Source: Clostridiales bacterium (lineage in GTDB: Bacteria; Bacillota; Clostridia; Christensenellales; UBA1242). From it: DNA of 5,573 nucleotides. Below the pieces are notes generated by a model. It was not told where the DNA came from. It saw only the letters and a list, made by a program, of their open reading frames with translations, and did not search any database. Within the stretch, counting starts at the first letter, position 1. Each line of letters starts with the position of its first letter. This document shows, in pieces, positions 1-5,365 of this stretch. The stretch is taken from the NCBI GenBank assembly GCA_918241715.1, contig CAKJYB010000043.1, forward strand, positions 1-5,573, in the 5' to 3' direction. Position numbers and translations under genes: made by a program.

Positions 1-268
1 CCTTATGGATGAAGAAGGGATAAAACTTGGCACAAACTACGGCGATTGTGGCCAAATGTATTATAAAAGAAAACAACAAACTCTTTGTGGTGGCTCTGGG
101 GCAGGTTGTTGTGCAACAATATTCAATTCCTATATTATGAAAAAATTTCATGATGGACAATATAGCAAGGTTTTGTTTATGCCAACAGGCGCACTTTTAA
201 GCACAACGTCAAGCCAGCAGGGAGATTCTGTGCCGGGAGTCTGCCATGCAATTGTTGTTGAAAGGTAG
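1..268 (+). CDS. spoVAD: Stage V sporulation protein AD, C-terminal part (partial at 5' edge)
   Basis: SpoVAD is a thiolase-fold protein of the SpoVA complex that binds dipicolinic acid (DPA) during its transfer from mother cell to forespore. Only the last ~88 codons are present, read in the frame starting at base 2; the full family protein is about 340 residues. The visible part has the Cys-Gly-rich thiolase-like segment CGGSGAGCCA (bases 86-115). It ends in the block MPTGALLSTTSSQQGDSVPG followed by HAIVVE, which matches the usual SpoVAD C-terminus (ATGALLSP..QQ.ES.P..AHAV.IE). The ATG at base 5 is internal and is not the start. The gene ends in TAG and spoVAE follows after 5 nt, with a likely ribosome-binding site (AAAGG, 261-265) inside the spoVAD end, as expected for a spoVAC-D-E operon. 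In known spore formers this operon is transcribed in the forespore by sigma G; its promoter would lie outside the window. Confidence 0.93.
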   Translation, partial: LMDEEGIKLGTNYGDCGQMYYKRKQQTLCGGSGAGCCATIFNSYIMKKFHDGQYSKVLFMPTGALLSTTSSQQGDSVPGVCHAIVVER

Positions 269-273
269 GGAAT

Positions 274-630
274 ATGACGTATTTATGGGTGTTTTTGGTT
301 GGTGGGTTTGTTTGTATGATTGGTGAACTTTTGATAATCACCACAAACATAACATCAGCAAGAATTTTGGTGTCTTTTGAACTTGCAGGTTTGTTTTTGC
401 AGGCCATAGGTGTTTTTGATTATATTTCTGATTTTGCAAAAGCAGGGATAAATGTGCCAATTGTTGGCTTTGGTGCGTCGCTTGCAAAGGGCGCTATTGG
501 CGCAGTCAAAACGCATGGGCTTTTGGGTGCGTTTACCGGTGGGCTTACGGCAACAGCAGGTGGAATTGCTGGGGCAATCTTTTTTGCGTTTGTGTTTGCT
601 TTGATTTTTAAATCGCATACTAAAAAATAG
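274..630 (+). CDS. spoVAE: Stage V sporulation protein AE (SpoVAEb-type DPA channel subunit)
   Basis: This 118-residue integral membrane protein is the usual length for SpoVAE(b), which is related to SpoVAC and forms part of the SpoVA channel that moves DPA across the inner forespore membrane. The sequence shows hydrophobic segments at about residues 3-21 and 31-49 and a Gly/Ala-rich one at about 83-112. Between them is the conserved-looking loop PIVGFGASLAKGAI (62-75). The protein ends in a short basic tail (KSHTKK). The ATG at 274 is chosen because it begins right at the first membrane segment and has AAAGG 8 nt upstream. Position directly after spoVAD supports the assignment. It is probably the last spoVA gene here, since the next gap is 93 nt and the next gene is of a different family. 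SpoVAC and SpoVAE are similar, so the order after spoVAD is the main reason for the letter E. Confidence 0.9.
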   Translation: MTYLWVFLVGGFVCMIGELLIITTNITSARILVSFELAGLFLQAIGVFDYISDFAKAGINVPIVGFGASLAKGAIGAVKTHGLLGAFTGGLTATAGGIAGAIFFAFVFALIFKSHTKK

Positions 631-682
631 CATACTACACATATTGTTGTGTATTACGCACAACATACTACACCACATATTG
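631..682 (+). repeat. Imperfect direct repeat with nested dyads between spoVAE and yunB
   Basis: CATACTACACATATTG (631-646) recurs as CATACTACACCACATATTG (664-682), 33 nt downstream, with a 3-nt insertion. A further CATACTA lies at 616-622, so this 7-mer occurs three times within 55 nt. Two mutually exclusive hairpins use the segment between the copies. One pairs CATACTACACA (631-641) with TGTGTATTACG (648-658), 9 of 11 positions. The other pairs TGTTGTGT (645-652) with GCACAACA (658-665), 8 bp including one G-U pair. No U-run follows directly, so this is not a clear intrinsic terminator. CATACTA resembles the -10 box of forespore sigma factors, so a promoter or operator role is possible but unproven. 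Confidence 0.5.
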
Positions 683-687
683 ATTTT

Positions 688-716
688 TCATTTTTACATT
701 TTTTTCTTCATAAATA
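688..716 (+). promoter_or_regulatory. Weak sigma-E-like promoter candidate ahead of yunB
   Basis: TCATTTT (688-694) matches six of seven positions of the sigma-E -35 pattern (K-M-A-T-A-T-T). It is followed after 14 nt by CATAAATA (709-716), which shares the CATA core of the -10 pattern. B. subtilis yunB is a mother-cell, sigma-E-dependent gene, which makes this worth recording. A problem is that transcription would then begin near 722-724, leaving almost no leader before the ATG at 724. The region is AT-rich enough for chance matches. Confidence 0.22.
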
Positions 717-723
717 TATACAA

Positions 724-1392
724 ATGGACTTTTGTGCTCAAAAAAGAAAGAAGAAAAGACAGAAAAGAGCAAGGACTATGGTTGCTCTTTTTTTGCTTTT
801 GTGTGTTATTGTTTTTGTCTATTTTTTGTGTGTTGTAAATCCGATTGTTGTTGAAAGCACAAGGCAAACAATATCTTCCCTTTCCACAACGGCCGTGAGC
901 AACGCCGTATATGATGTTTTGAAGAAAAATGAAATAACTTACAACGACATTGTCAAAATCACCTATGATGACGACCAAAACGTCAAAATGATAAACCTTG
1001 ATACAATACAACTAAATGCTCTTGCAAGGGAGTTTTATCGTGTTGCACAAATTCGTTTGGACGAAGTTGGGAGAGAGGGTGTAAGTGTTCCACTTGGGAC
1101 CTTTACGGGAATTCCTTTTTTGTCCGGATTTGGACCCGACATAAAACTTAGACTTGAGTGTGTTGGGACAATGACATCTTATTTTGAAAGCAGTTTTGTG
1201 CAATCTGGAATAAACCAGACAAAACATTCGCTTTATGTCAAACTTTTTTCAAGTGTAAGTTTGCTTTTGCCGGCATATAAGTCTATGGTTGAAAGCACAA
1301 CAGATGTGCTTGTTTGTGAATGTGTTATTGTTGGGAGTGTTCCAAGTGTTTTTCTTGGCGAAAATAGCGTGCTAAGTTATAAACCGACATAA
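724..1392 (+). CDS. yunB: YunB-family sporulation protein
   Basis: This is a 222-residue, single-pass membrane protein of the YunB family, which is made in the mother cell during sporulation; its molecular role is poorly defined. The N-terminus is strongly basic (KRKKKRQKRAR, residues 7-17), then comes one membrane segment (about 19-38) and an extracytoplasmic domain. Family signatures are visible: VPLGTFTGIPFLSGFGPDI (122-140), SGINQTKHSLY (161-171), a VSLLLP stretch (178-183), and ECVIVGSVPSVFLG (199-212). These correspond to the IPIGQ..N...L...GP.I, AGINQTLH and E.VIVGDVP blocks of YunB. B. subtilis YunB is somewhat longer at about 250 residues. The start is uncertain. ATG 724 keeps the basic pre-membrane segment typical of the family but lacks a good ribosome-binding site. 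ATG 778 has AAGG only 3 nt upstream and would remove the basic segment. Location just after spoVA genes fits a sporulation role. Confidence 0.88.
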   Translation: MDFCAQKRKKKRQKRARTMVALFLLLCVIVFVYFLCVVNPIVVESTRQTISSLSTTAVSNAVYDVLKKNEITYNDIVKITYDDDQNVKMINLDTIQLNALAREFYRVAQIRLDEVGREGVSVPLGTFTGIPFLSGFGPDIKLRLECVGTMTSYFESSFVQSGINQTKHSLYVKLFSSVSLLLPAYKSMVESTTDVLVCECVIVGSVPSVFLGENSVLSYKPT

Positions 1393-1415
1393 ATTTTTGA
1401 AAATTGTTTATTTTG

Positions 1416-1445
1416 TTTCCCTTTTTCTTTAGATTATTGTATAAT
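1416..1445 (+). promoter_or_regulatory. Probable vegetative (sigma-A) promoter of the CBS-ileS unit
   Basis: TATAAT at 1440-1445 is a perfect -10 box, preceded directly by TTG. At the 18-nt spacing the -35 region is TTTCCC (1416-1421), which matches TTGACA poorly, so the promoter may be weak or activator-dependent. Transcription would start near 1452, giving a leader of about 20 nt before the CDS at 1473. The gap after the sporulation genes supports a new transcription unit here. Confidence 0.5.
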
Positions 1446-1447
1446 CT
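1431..1447. promoter_or_regulatory. Perfect 7-bp inverted repeat overlapping the -10 box
   Basis: AGATTAT-TGT-ATAATCT is a perfect dyad with 7-bp arms and a 3-nt spacer, and its right arm contains most of the TATAAT box. There is no U-run after it on either strand, and a 3-nt loop with six A-T pairs in each arm would be unstable as RNA. It is therefore more plausibly a protein-binding operator, or chance, than a terminator. Confidence 0.35.
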
Positions 1448-1461
1448 ACTATTATGAGAAT

Positions 1462-1469
1462 AAGGGGAG
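1462..1469 (+). promoter_or_regulatory. Ribosome-binding site of the CBS-domain gene
   Basis: AAGGGGAG ends 3 nt before ATG 1473. It is the only good Shine-Dalgarno site near the start of this reading frame and fixes the start codon. Confidence 0.8.
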
Positions 1470-1472
1470 TTT

Positions 1473-2231
1473 ATGGCAAAACAGATAAATGAAAATTCAG
1501 TGCAAGACAAAGTCGAAAAATCCAATTCTTTAAGATTTTTGTCTGCGTTTAACAACATTGATTACGCACTTAAAACAAGATATGGAATGAACAGAAGCAT
1601 GGGCTTTTCAGAAGCAGTAAGAAAGGCCGTGTCTTACAATTTTACGATAAGAAAATATGAAGATGATTTGATCAGTTATGGCAGACTTAGAAACGCTATT
1701 GTCCACGACAATGGTGATTTTACTATTGCAGAGCCACACATAGACGTTGTTGAAAAAATCGAAAAGATTGAAAAACTTTTAACAACTCCACCAAAGGCGC
1801 TTGATGTTGTTGCAAGAAGAGATGTTTTGACCGTTCATGCTTCAAAATCAATGAGAGAAGTGATCGAACTTATTGCTTCTTCAAACTATTCAAACTTGCC
1901 TGTTTACAATGACGACAACGAAATCATTGGTATTGCAAACGGACAGAAGATTTTGGATTCGTTTGGAAAATATCTTCTCTCAGGTGGAAGTGCTGACGAA
2001 TTTTTGGATTATGTAAAGATTGAAGATATGCTTTCAAGGATTGAAAACAGCAGTTATTATGCATTTGCAAACAAAGACATAACGGTTGAACAAGCACTTT
2101 CAATGTTCCACCAAAACTCCAAACTTTTGGCAATTTTGGTTACTGCAAATGGTGGGGCAAGAGAAAAGCCACTTGGCATTATGACGGGTGCTGATGTTAT
2201 AAAAATGAACAGCATCTTGGAAACTTACTAA
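1473..2231 (+). CDS. HEPN-like domain / CBS-pair fusion protein
   Basis: This 252-residue soluble protein is of unknown function. Residues about 17-103 look all-helical and contain YEDDLISYGRLRNAIVHDNG (62-81). R73-N74-A-I-V-H78 fits the Rx4H motif with a polar residue after Arg that marks the catalytic centre of HEPN RNase domains. I recall similar N-termini, with IAEP after the motif (here 85-88), in other Bacillota CBS proteins. Residues about 109-165 and 195-250 form a CBS pair, a module that normally binds adenine nucleotides. The second repeat has a canonical G-h-h-T-x-x-D motif (GIMTGAD, 235-241). The first has GIANGQK (153-159), which lacks both the Thr and the Asp, so probably one competent nucleotide site remains. 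No membrane or DNA-binding segment is seen. ileS begins 15 nt downstream, so co-transcription is likely. Nuclease activity is inferred only from one motif; many HEPN-fold domains are binding domains without catalysis. Confidence 0.8.
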   Translation: MAKQINENSVQDKVEKSNSLRFLSAFNNIDYALKTRYGMNRSMGFSEAVRKAVSYNFTIRKYEDDLISYGRLRNAIVHDNGDFTIAEPHIDVVEKIEKIEKLLTTPPKALDVVARRDVLTVHASKSMREVIELIASSNYSNLPVYNDDNEIIGIANGQKILDSFGKYLLSGGSADEFLDYVKIEDMLSRIENSSYYAFANKDITVEQALSMFHQNSKLLAILVTANGGAREKPLGIMTGADVIKMNSILETY

Positions 2232-2234
2232 TTT

Positions 2235-2240
2235 AGGGAG
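2235..2240 (+). promoter_or_regulatory. Ribosome-binding site of ileS
   Basis: AGGGAG lies 6 nt before ATG 2247, in the 15-nt gap after the CBS gene. It favours the start at 2247 over the in-frame ATG at 2265, which has no purine-rich GG site at the right distance. Confidence 0.8.
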
Positions 2241-2246
2241 AAACAC

Positions 2247-5200
2247 ATGAAAAAAGAACAAACTATGCCAAACTTTGTTGAGATGGAAAAAGACATTTTA
2301 AAGTTTTGGGACAAAAATGACAGCTTCAACAAACTTAGAAAGAAAAATGAAGGACACGACAGATTTAGATTTCTTGATGGTCCTGTTACTGCAAACAATC
2401 GTATGGGAGTGCATCACTTTTGGGGAAGAGTTTTAAAAGACCTTACCATTCGTTATAACGCACTCAAGGGCAGAGATTGTCAATATCAAAATGGTTTTGA
2501 CGGACAGGGACTTTGGGTTGAAGTCAACGTTGAAAAGGAACTTGGTTTGAATGGAAAACCAGAGATTGTAAAATACGGAATTGACAAGTTTACAAACAAG
2601 TGCATGGAGAGAGTAAACTATTATGCCAACGAAATGACCGGCCAAAGTATCCGTATGGGACAATGGATGGATTGGGATCATTCTTATTACACAAATTCTG
2701 ACGAAAACATCACATCAATTTGGTACTTTTTGAAAGAGTGCAACAAACACGGCTGGATTGTAAAGAAAAATCGTCCTATGGCATGGTGTCCAAGATGTGG
2801 AACAAGCCTTTCAGAGCATGAAATGTCAAGCAGTTATCACGAAGTTGAACATACTGCTGTGTTTATCAAACTTCCAGTAAAGGGCAAAGACTTCAAAATG
2901 GTTGCATGGACAACAACTCCATGGACTTTGTCTGCAAACGTTGCTCTTGCTGTAAACCCAGAATTTGACTACGTCAAAGTCAACTTTGAAGGGGACAACA
3001 TTGTTCTTGGAAAAGACAGACTTAAAGTTTTGAAGCAAGAAGTAAAAATCTTGGAAGAATTTAAAGGAAAAGACCTTGTTGGCCTTGAATATGAAACATG
3101 TTTTCCAGAACTTGCCGAACAAAAGTTTGCACACAAAATTGTGGCTTGGGACGAAGTTGACAATGCAGAAGGAAGCTGTGTTGTCCATATTGCTCCTGGC
3201 TGTGGTGCAGAAGACTTTGAACTTGGGCAAAAACTTGGTTTGCCAGAGATTTGTCCAATCAACGAACAAGGCGTTATGCTTGCAAACACAGGATTTTTGG
3301 CAGGCAAAAAGACGACTGATGTTGTTGACCTTGTTGTAAACAGATTGCAAAAAGATGGAAAACTTTTGTATGCACACAAATACAAGCACAGCTATCCATT
3401 CTGCTGGAGATGTAAAACAGACCTTGTTTACAAACTTATCTCTGCATGGTTTATCAAGATGGACGAAATCAGACCACTTGCACTTAAGGCAGTTGAAGAA
3501 GTTGAATTTAAGCCAGAATTTGCAAAAAAACGTATGGTTGACTGGCTCAACAACATGGGAGATTGGAATATTTCCAGAAGTCGTTTCTATGGACTTCCAC
3601 TTCCATTCTATGTTTGTGAAAAATGCGGAAAAGTGCATGTGATTGGCTCTTTAGACGAACTTAGAAAGAAAGCCGTAAATCCACAGCTTATTGACAAACT
3701 TCCAAACATTCACAGACCATGGATTGACGAAATCAAAATCAAATGTGATTGTGGCGAAGTTGTGGACAGAGTTCAGGAGGTTGGTGATGTTTGGCTTGAT
3801 GCCGGAATCACTCCTTTCTCAACAAAAAAATATTTTACAGACAAGAAGTTCTTTAAAGAAAACTTCCCAAGCGATTATGTTTGCGAAATGATAGAACAAA
3901 TCAAACTTTGGTTCTATTCTCTTTTGATTATGAGTGTTGTTCTCACGGGGAAAGCGCCATACAAGAAAATTGTGACATATCAATATGTCAAGGACGAAAA
4001 CGGAAACGAATTCCACAAGAGTGGTGGAAATACACTTGAAGTTGACATGGTTGCAGACAAAGTTGGGGCAGACGTAATCAGATATCTTTATTCTTCTTCC
4101 AGCCCAACAAACGAAATGAGATTTGGGTATAATCTTACTGACGAAGCAAGAAGAAAGATTTTGTCTTTCTGGAATGTTTACACATTCTTCAACACTTATG
4201 CATGTATTGACAATCCAGATATTGCATCATTCAAACCAAAAAAGAGTGATTTCAAATTTTCTGACAAGTGGCTTATTGAAAGCGTAAACAAATTTGTTGA
4301 AGACAGCGACAAATACTACAGCGAAGACAAGAATTATCTTGTTGTGAAAGATTTTGAAAAACTTGTTGACGACATTTCAAACTTCTATATCAGAATAAAC
4401 AGAAAACGTTTCTGGAAATCAGAAAACAAAAAAGACCAACTCACAGCCTATTGGTGCTTGTATCATGCAATCAAAGCGCTTGTTCAAGTTATGACTCCGA
4501 TCATTCCATTTGTTACAGAATACATCTGGCAAAACATGGTTAGAGACGTTGAAAAGGGCGAAGCAGAATGTATTATGCTTGCAGGATATCCAACAAGAAT
4601 CTACGAAGAGAAGTTTGCCGGCGTTTTGGAAATTGTTGGCGTGGCAAGAGACATTATGTCAACAGCACAAAGACTTAGAAACGAAAACCAAATCAAAGTT
4701 AAACAGCCACTTCAAAAGATGTATGTTTCTGGAAAAGAAAACCTTGAAAACGTTTTGAAAGAACTTAAGGACGTAATCAAGGACGAACTCAACGTCAAAG
4801 AAGTTGAATGTGTTACAGACGACAGCAAGTTTAATGACGAATATTTGTCTGTAAACTTCAAAAAGGCAGGGGCCGTTTTGAAAGGGGAAGTCCAAAAACT
4901 TAAAGAAGAACTTTCAAAACTTGGAAACAAGATTAAAGATGCCGTAAAGGGCTTTAAAAACGGAAAGGTTAGCGTTGGAAGTTTCAAAAACCTTGACAGC
5001 GAACTTTTCAATTTGGAAAAGAAACCAAAAGAAGATTTTGTGATTGCTCACGAAAACGGAAACACGGTTGTGCTTGACATCAACTTGAATGAAGAACTTA
5101 TTATGGAAGGGTTATATCGTGAATTCGTGAGAAGTTTGCAAGTTTTAAGAAAAGAAGCAGACTTTGAAATTGACGAAAGAATTGTTGCTTCATTCGGCAC

Positions 5201-5363
5201 AAAAGACGCAAAATTGGCGACATTATTGAAGCAGTTTGAAGAAAAGTTTAAACAAGAAGTTTTGATTAAAGAAATTGTTTCCGACATCAAAAATCCAACA
5301 ATCGAAAAAGAAGTCGAAGTTGGAGACGGCACAATTTTGGTTAAGTTTAAGGGCAAGGAGTAA
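2247..5363 (+). CDS. ileS: Isoleucyl-tRNA synthetase, type 2 (IleRS2) with altered HIGH motif
   Basis: This cytosolic class I synthetase charges tRNA-Ile with isoleucine using ATP and is complete at 1038 residues, the usual length for the type 2 form. The catalytic Rossmann fold opens with FLDGPVTANNRMGVHHFWGR (42-61): the HIGH position reads G54-V-H-H57. The KMSKS position reads EFHKS (588-592), keeping the second Lys (K591). The CP1 editing domain (about 200-400) has the Thr-rich WTTTPWTLSANVALAVNP (221-238) and HIAPGCGAED (314-323) with the family's key Asp at 323, so hydrolysis of Val-tRNA-Ile should be intact. Possible metal sites are CPRC (181-184), CWRC (386-389), and CEKC (457-460) with CDC (500-502). 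Other landmarks are GDVWLDAG (513-520) and EMIEQIKLWFYS (547-558). The anticodon-binding helical domain covers about 675-820, followed by a type-2-like C-terminal extension (about 840-1038). Type 2 forms are typically mupirocin-resistant. No T-box lies upstream. Confidence 0.97.
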   Translation: MKKEQTMPNFVEMEKDILKFWDKNDSFNKLRKKNEGHDRFRFLDGPVTANNRMGVHHFWGRVLKDLTIRYNALKGRDCQYQNGFDGQGLWVEVNVEKELGLNGKPEIVKYGIDKFTNKCMERVNYYANEMTGQSIRMGQWMDWDHSYYTNSDENITSIWYFLKECNKHGWIVKKNRPMAWCPRCGTSLSEHEMSSSYHEVEHTAVFIKLPVKGKDFKMVAWTTTPWTLSANVALAVNPEFDYVKVNFEGDNIVLGKDRLKVLKQEVKILEEFKGKDLVGLEYETCFPELAEQKFAHKIVAWDEVDNAEGSCVVHIAPGCGAEDFELGQKLGLPEICPINEQGVMLANTGFLAGKKTTDVVDLVVNRLQKDGKLLYAHKYKHSYPFCWRCKTDLVYKLISAWFIKMDEIRPLALKAVEEVEFKPEFAKKRMVDWLNNMGDWNISRSRFYGLPLPFYVCEKCGKVHVIGSLDELRKKAVNPQLIDKLPNIHRPWIDEIKIKCDCGEVVDRVQEVGDVWLDAGITPFSTKKYFTDKKFFKENFPSDYVCEMIEQIKLWFYSLLIMSVVLTGKAPYKKIVTYQYVKDENGNEFHKSGGNTLEVDMVADKVGADVIRYLYSSSSPTNEMRFGYNLTDEARRKILSFWNVYTFFNTYACIDNPDIASFKPKKSDFKFSDKWLIESVNKFVEDSDKYYSEDKNYLVVKDFEKLVDDISNFYIRINRKRFWKSENKKDQLTAYWCLYHAIKALVQVMTPIIPFVTEYIWQNMVRDVEKGEAECIMLAGYPTRIYEEKFAGVLEIVGVARDIMSTAQRLRNENQIKVKQPLQKMYVSGKENLENVLKELKDVIKDELNVKEVECVTDDSKFNDEYLSVNFKKAGAVLKGEVQKLKEELSKLGNKIKDAVKGFKNGKVSVGSFKNLDSELFNLEKKPKEDFVIAHENGNTVVLDINLNEELIMEGLYREFVRSLQVLRKEADFEIDERIVASFGTKDAKLATLLKQFEEKFKQEVLIKEIVSDIKNPTIEKEVEVGDGTILVKFKGKE
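5355..5360 (+). promoter_or_regulatory. Ribosome-binding site of the methyltransferase gene, inside the ileS end
   Basis: AAGGAG is also the last two sense codons of ileS (Lys-Glu) and lies 5 nt before ATG 5366. The arrangement suggests translational coupling between ileS and the next gene. Confidence 0.85.
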
Positions 5364-5365
5364 AT

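Noticed and set aside
645..665. Hairpin after spoVAE as an intrinsic terminator
   Set aside because: The stem is only 7-8 bp with a G-U pair and is followed by ACTACACCAC rather than a U-run.
649..723. Upstream extension of yunB to a GTG at 649
   Set aside because: The extension reads through the repeat and an AT-rich gap, has no ribosome-binding site, and adds 25 residues (His/Phe-rich) not expected before the basic N-terminus of YunB.
644..838. Small + strand frame starting at TTG in the spoVAE-yunB gap
   Set aside because: It overlaps the yunB start in another frame, begins in the repeat, has no ribosome-binding site, and its hydrophobic part is a shadow of the T-rich yunB membrane codons.
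1392..1405. AATTTT-TG-AAAATT after yunB as a terminator hairpin
   Set aside because: All-AT 6-bp stem with a 2-nt loop; too unstable, though T-rich sequence follows.
274..1472. Apparent composition shift from T-rich (spoVAE, yunB) to A-rich (CBS gene, ileS) coding strand
   Set aside because: Most of it is explained by membrane proteins using codons with T in the second position versus a Lys/Glu/Asn-rich soluble enzyme; not evidence of transfer.
2826..3638. Long open frame of 270 codons on the minus strand
   Set aside because: It lies entirely within ileS, is antisense to it, has a Cys/Phe/Asn-rich composition of an out-of-frame translation, and shows no recognisable domain.
2787..3756. CxxC pairs in IleRS as sign of an inserted zinc-finger domain
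   Set aside because: CPRC, CWRC and CEKC/CDC fall at positions where IleRS proteins commonly carry cysteine pairs, so they are family features rather than an insertion.
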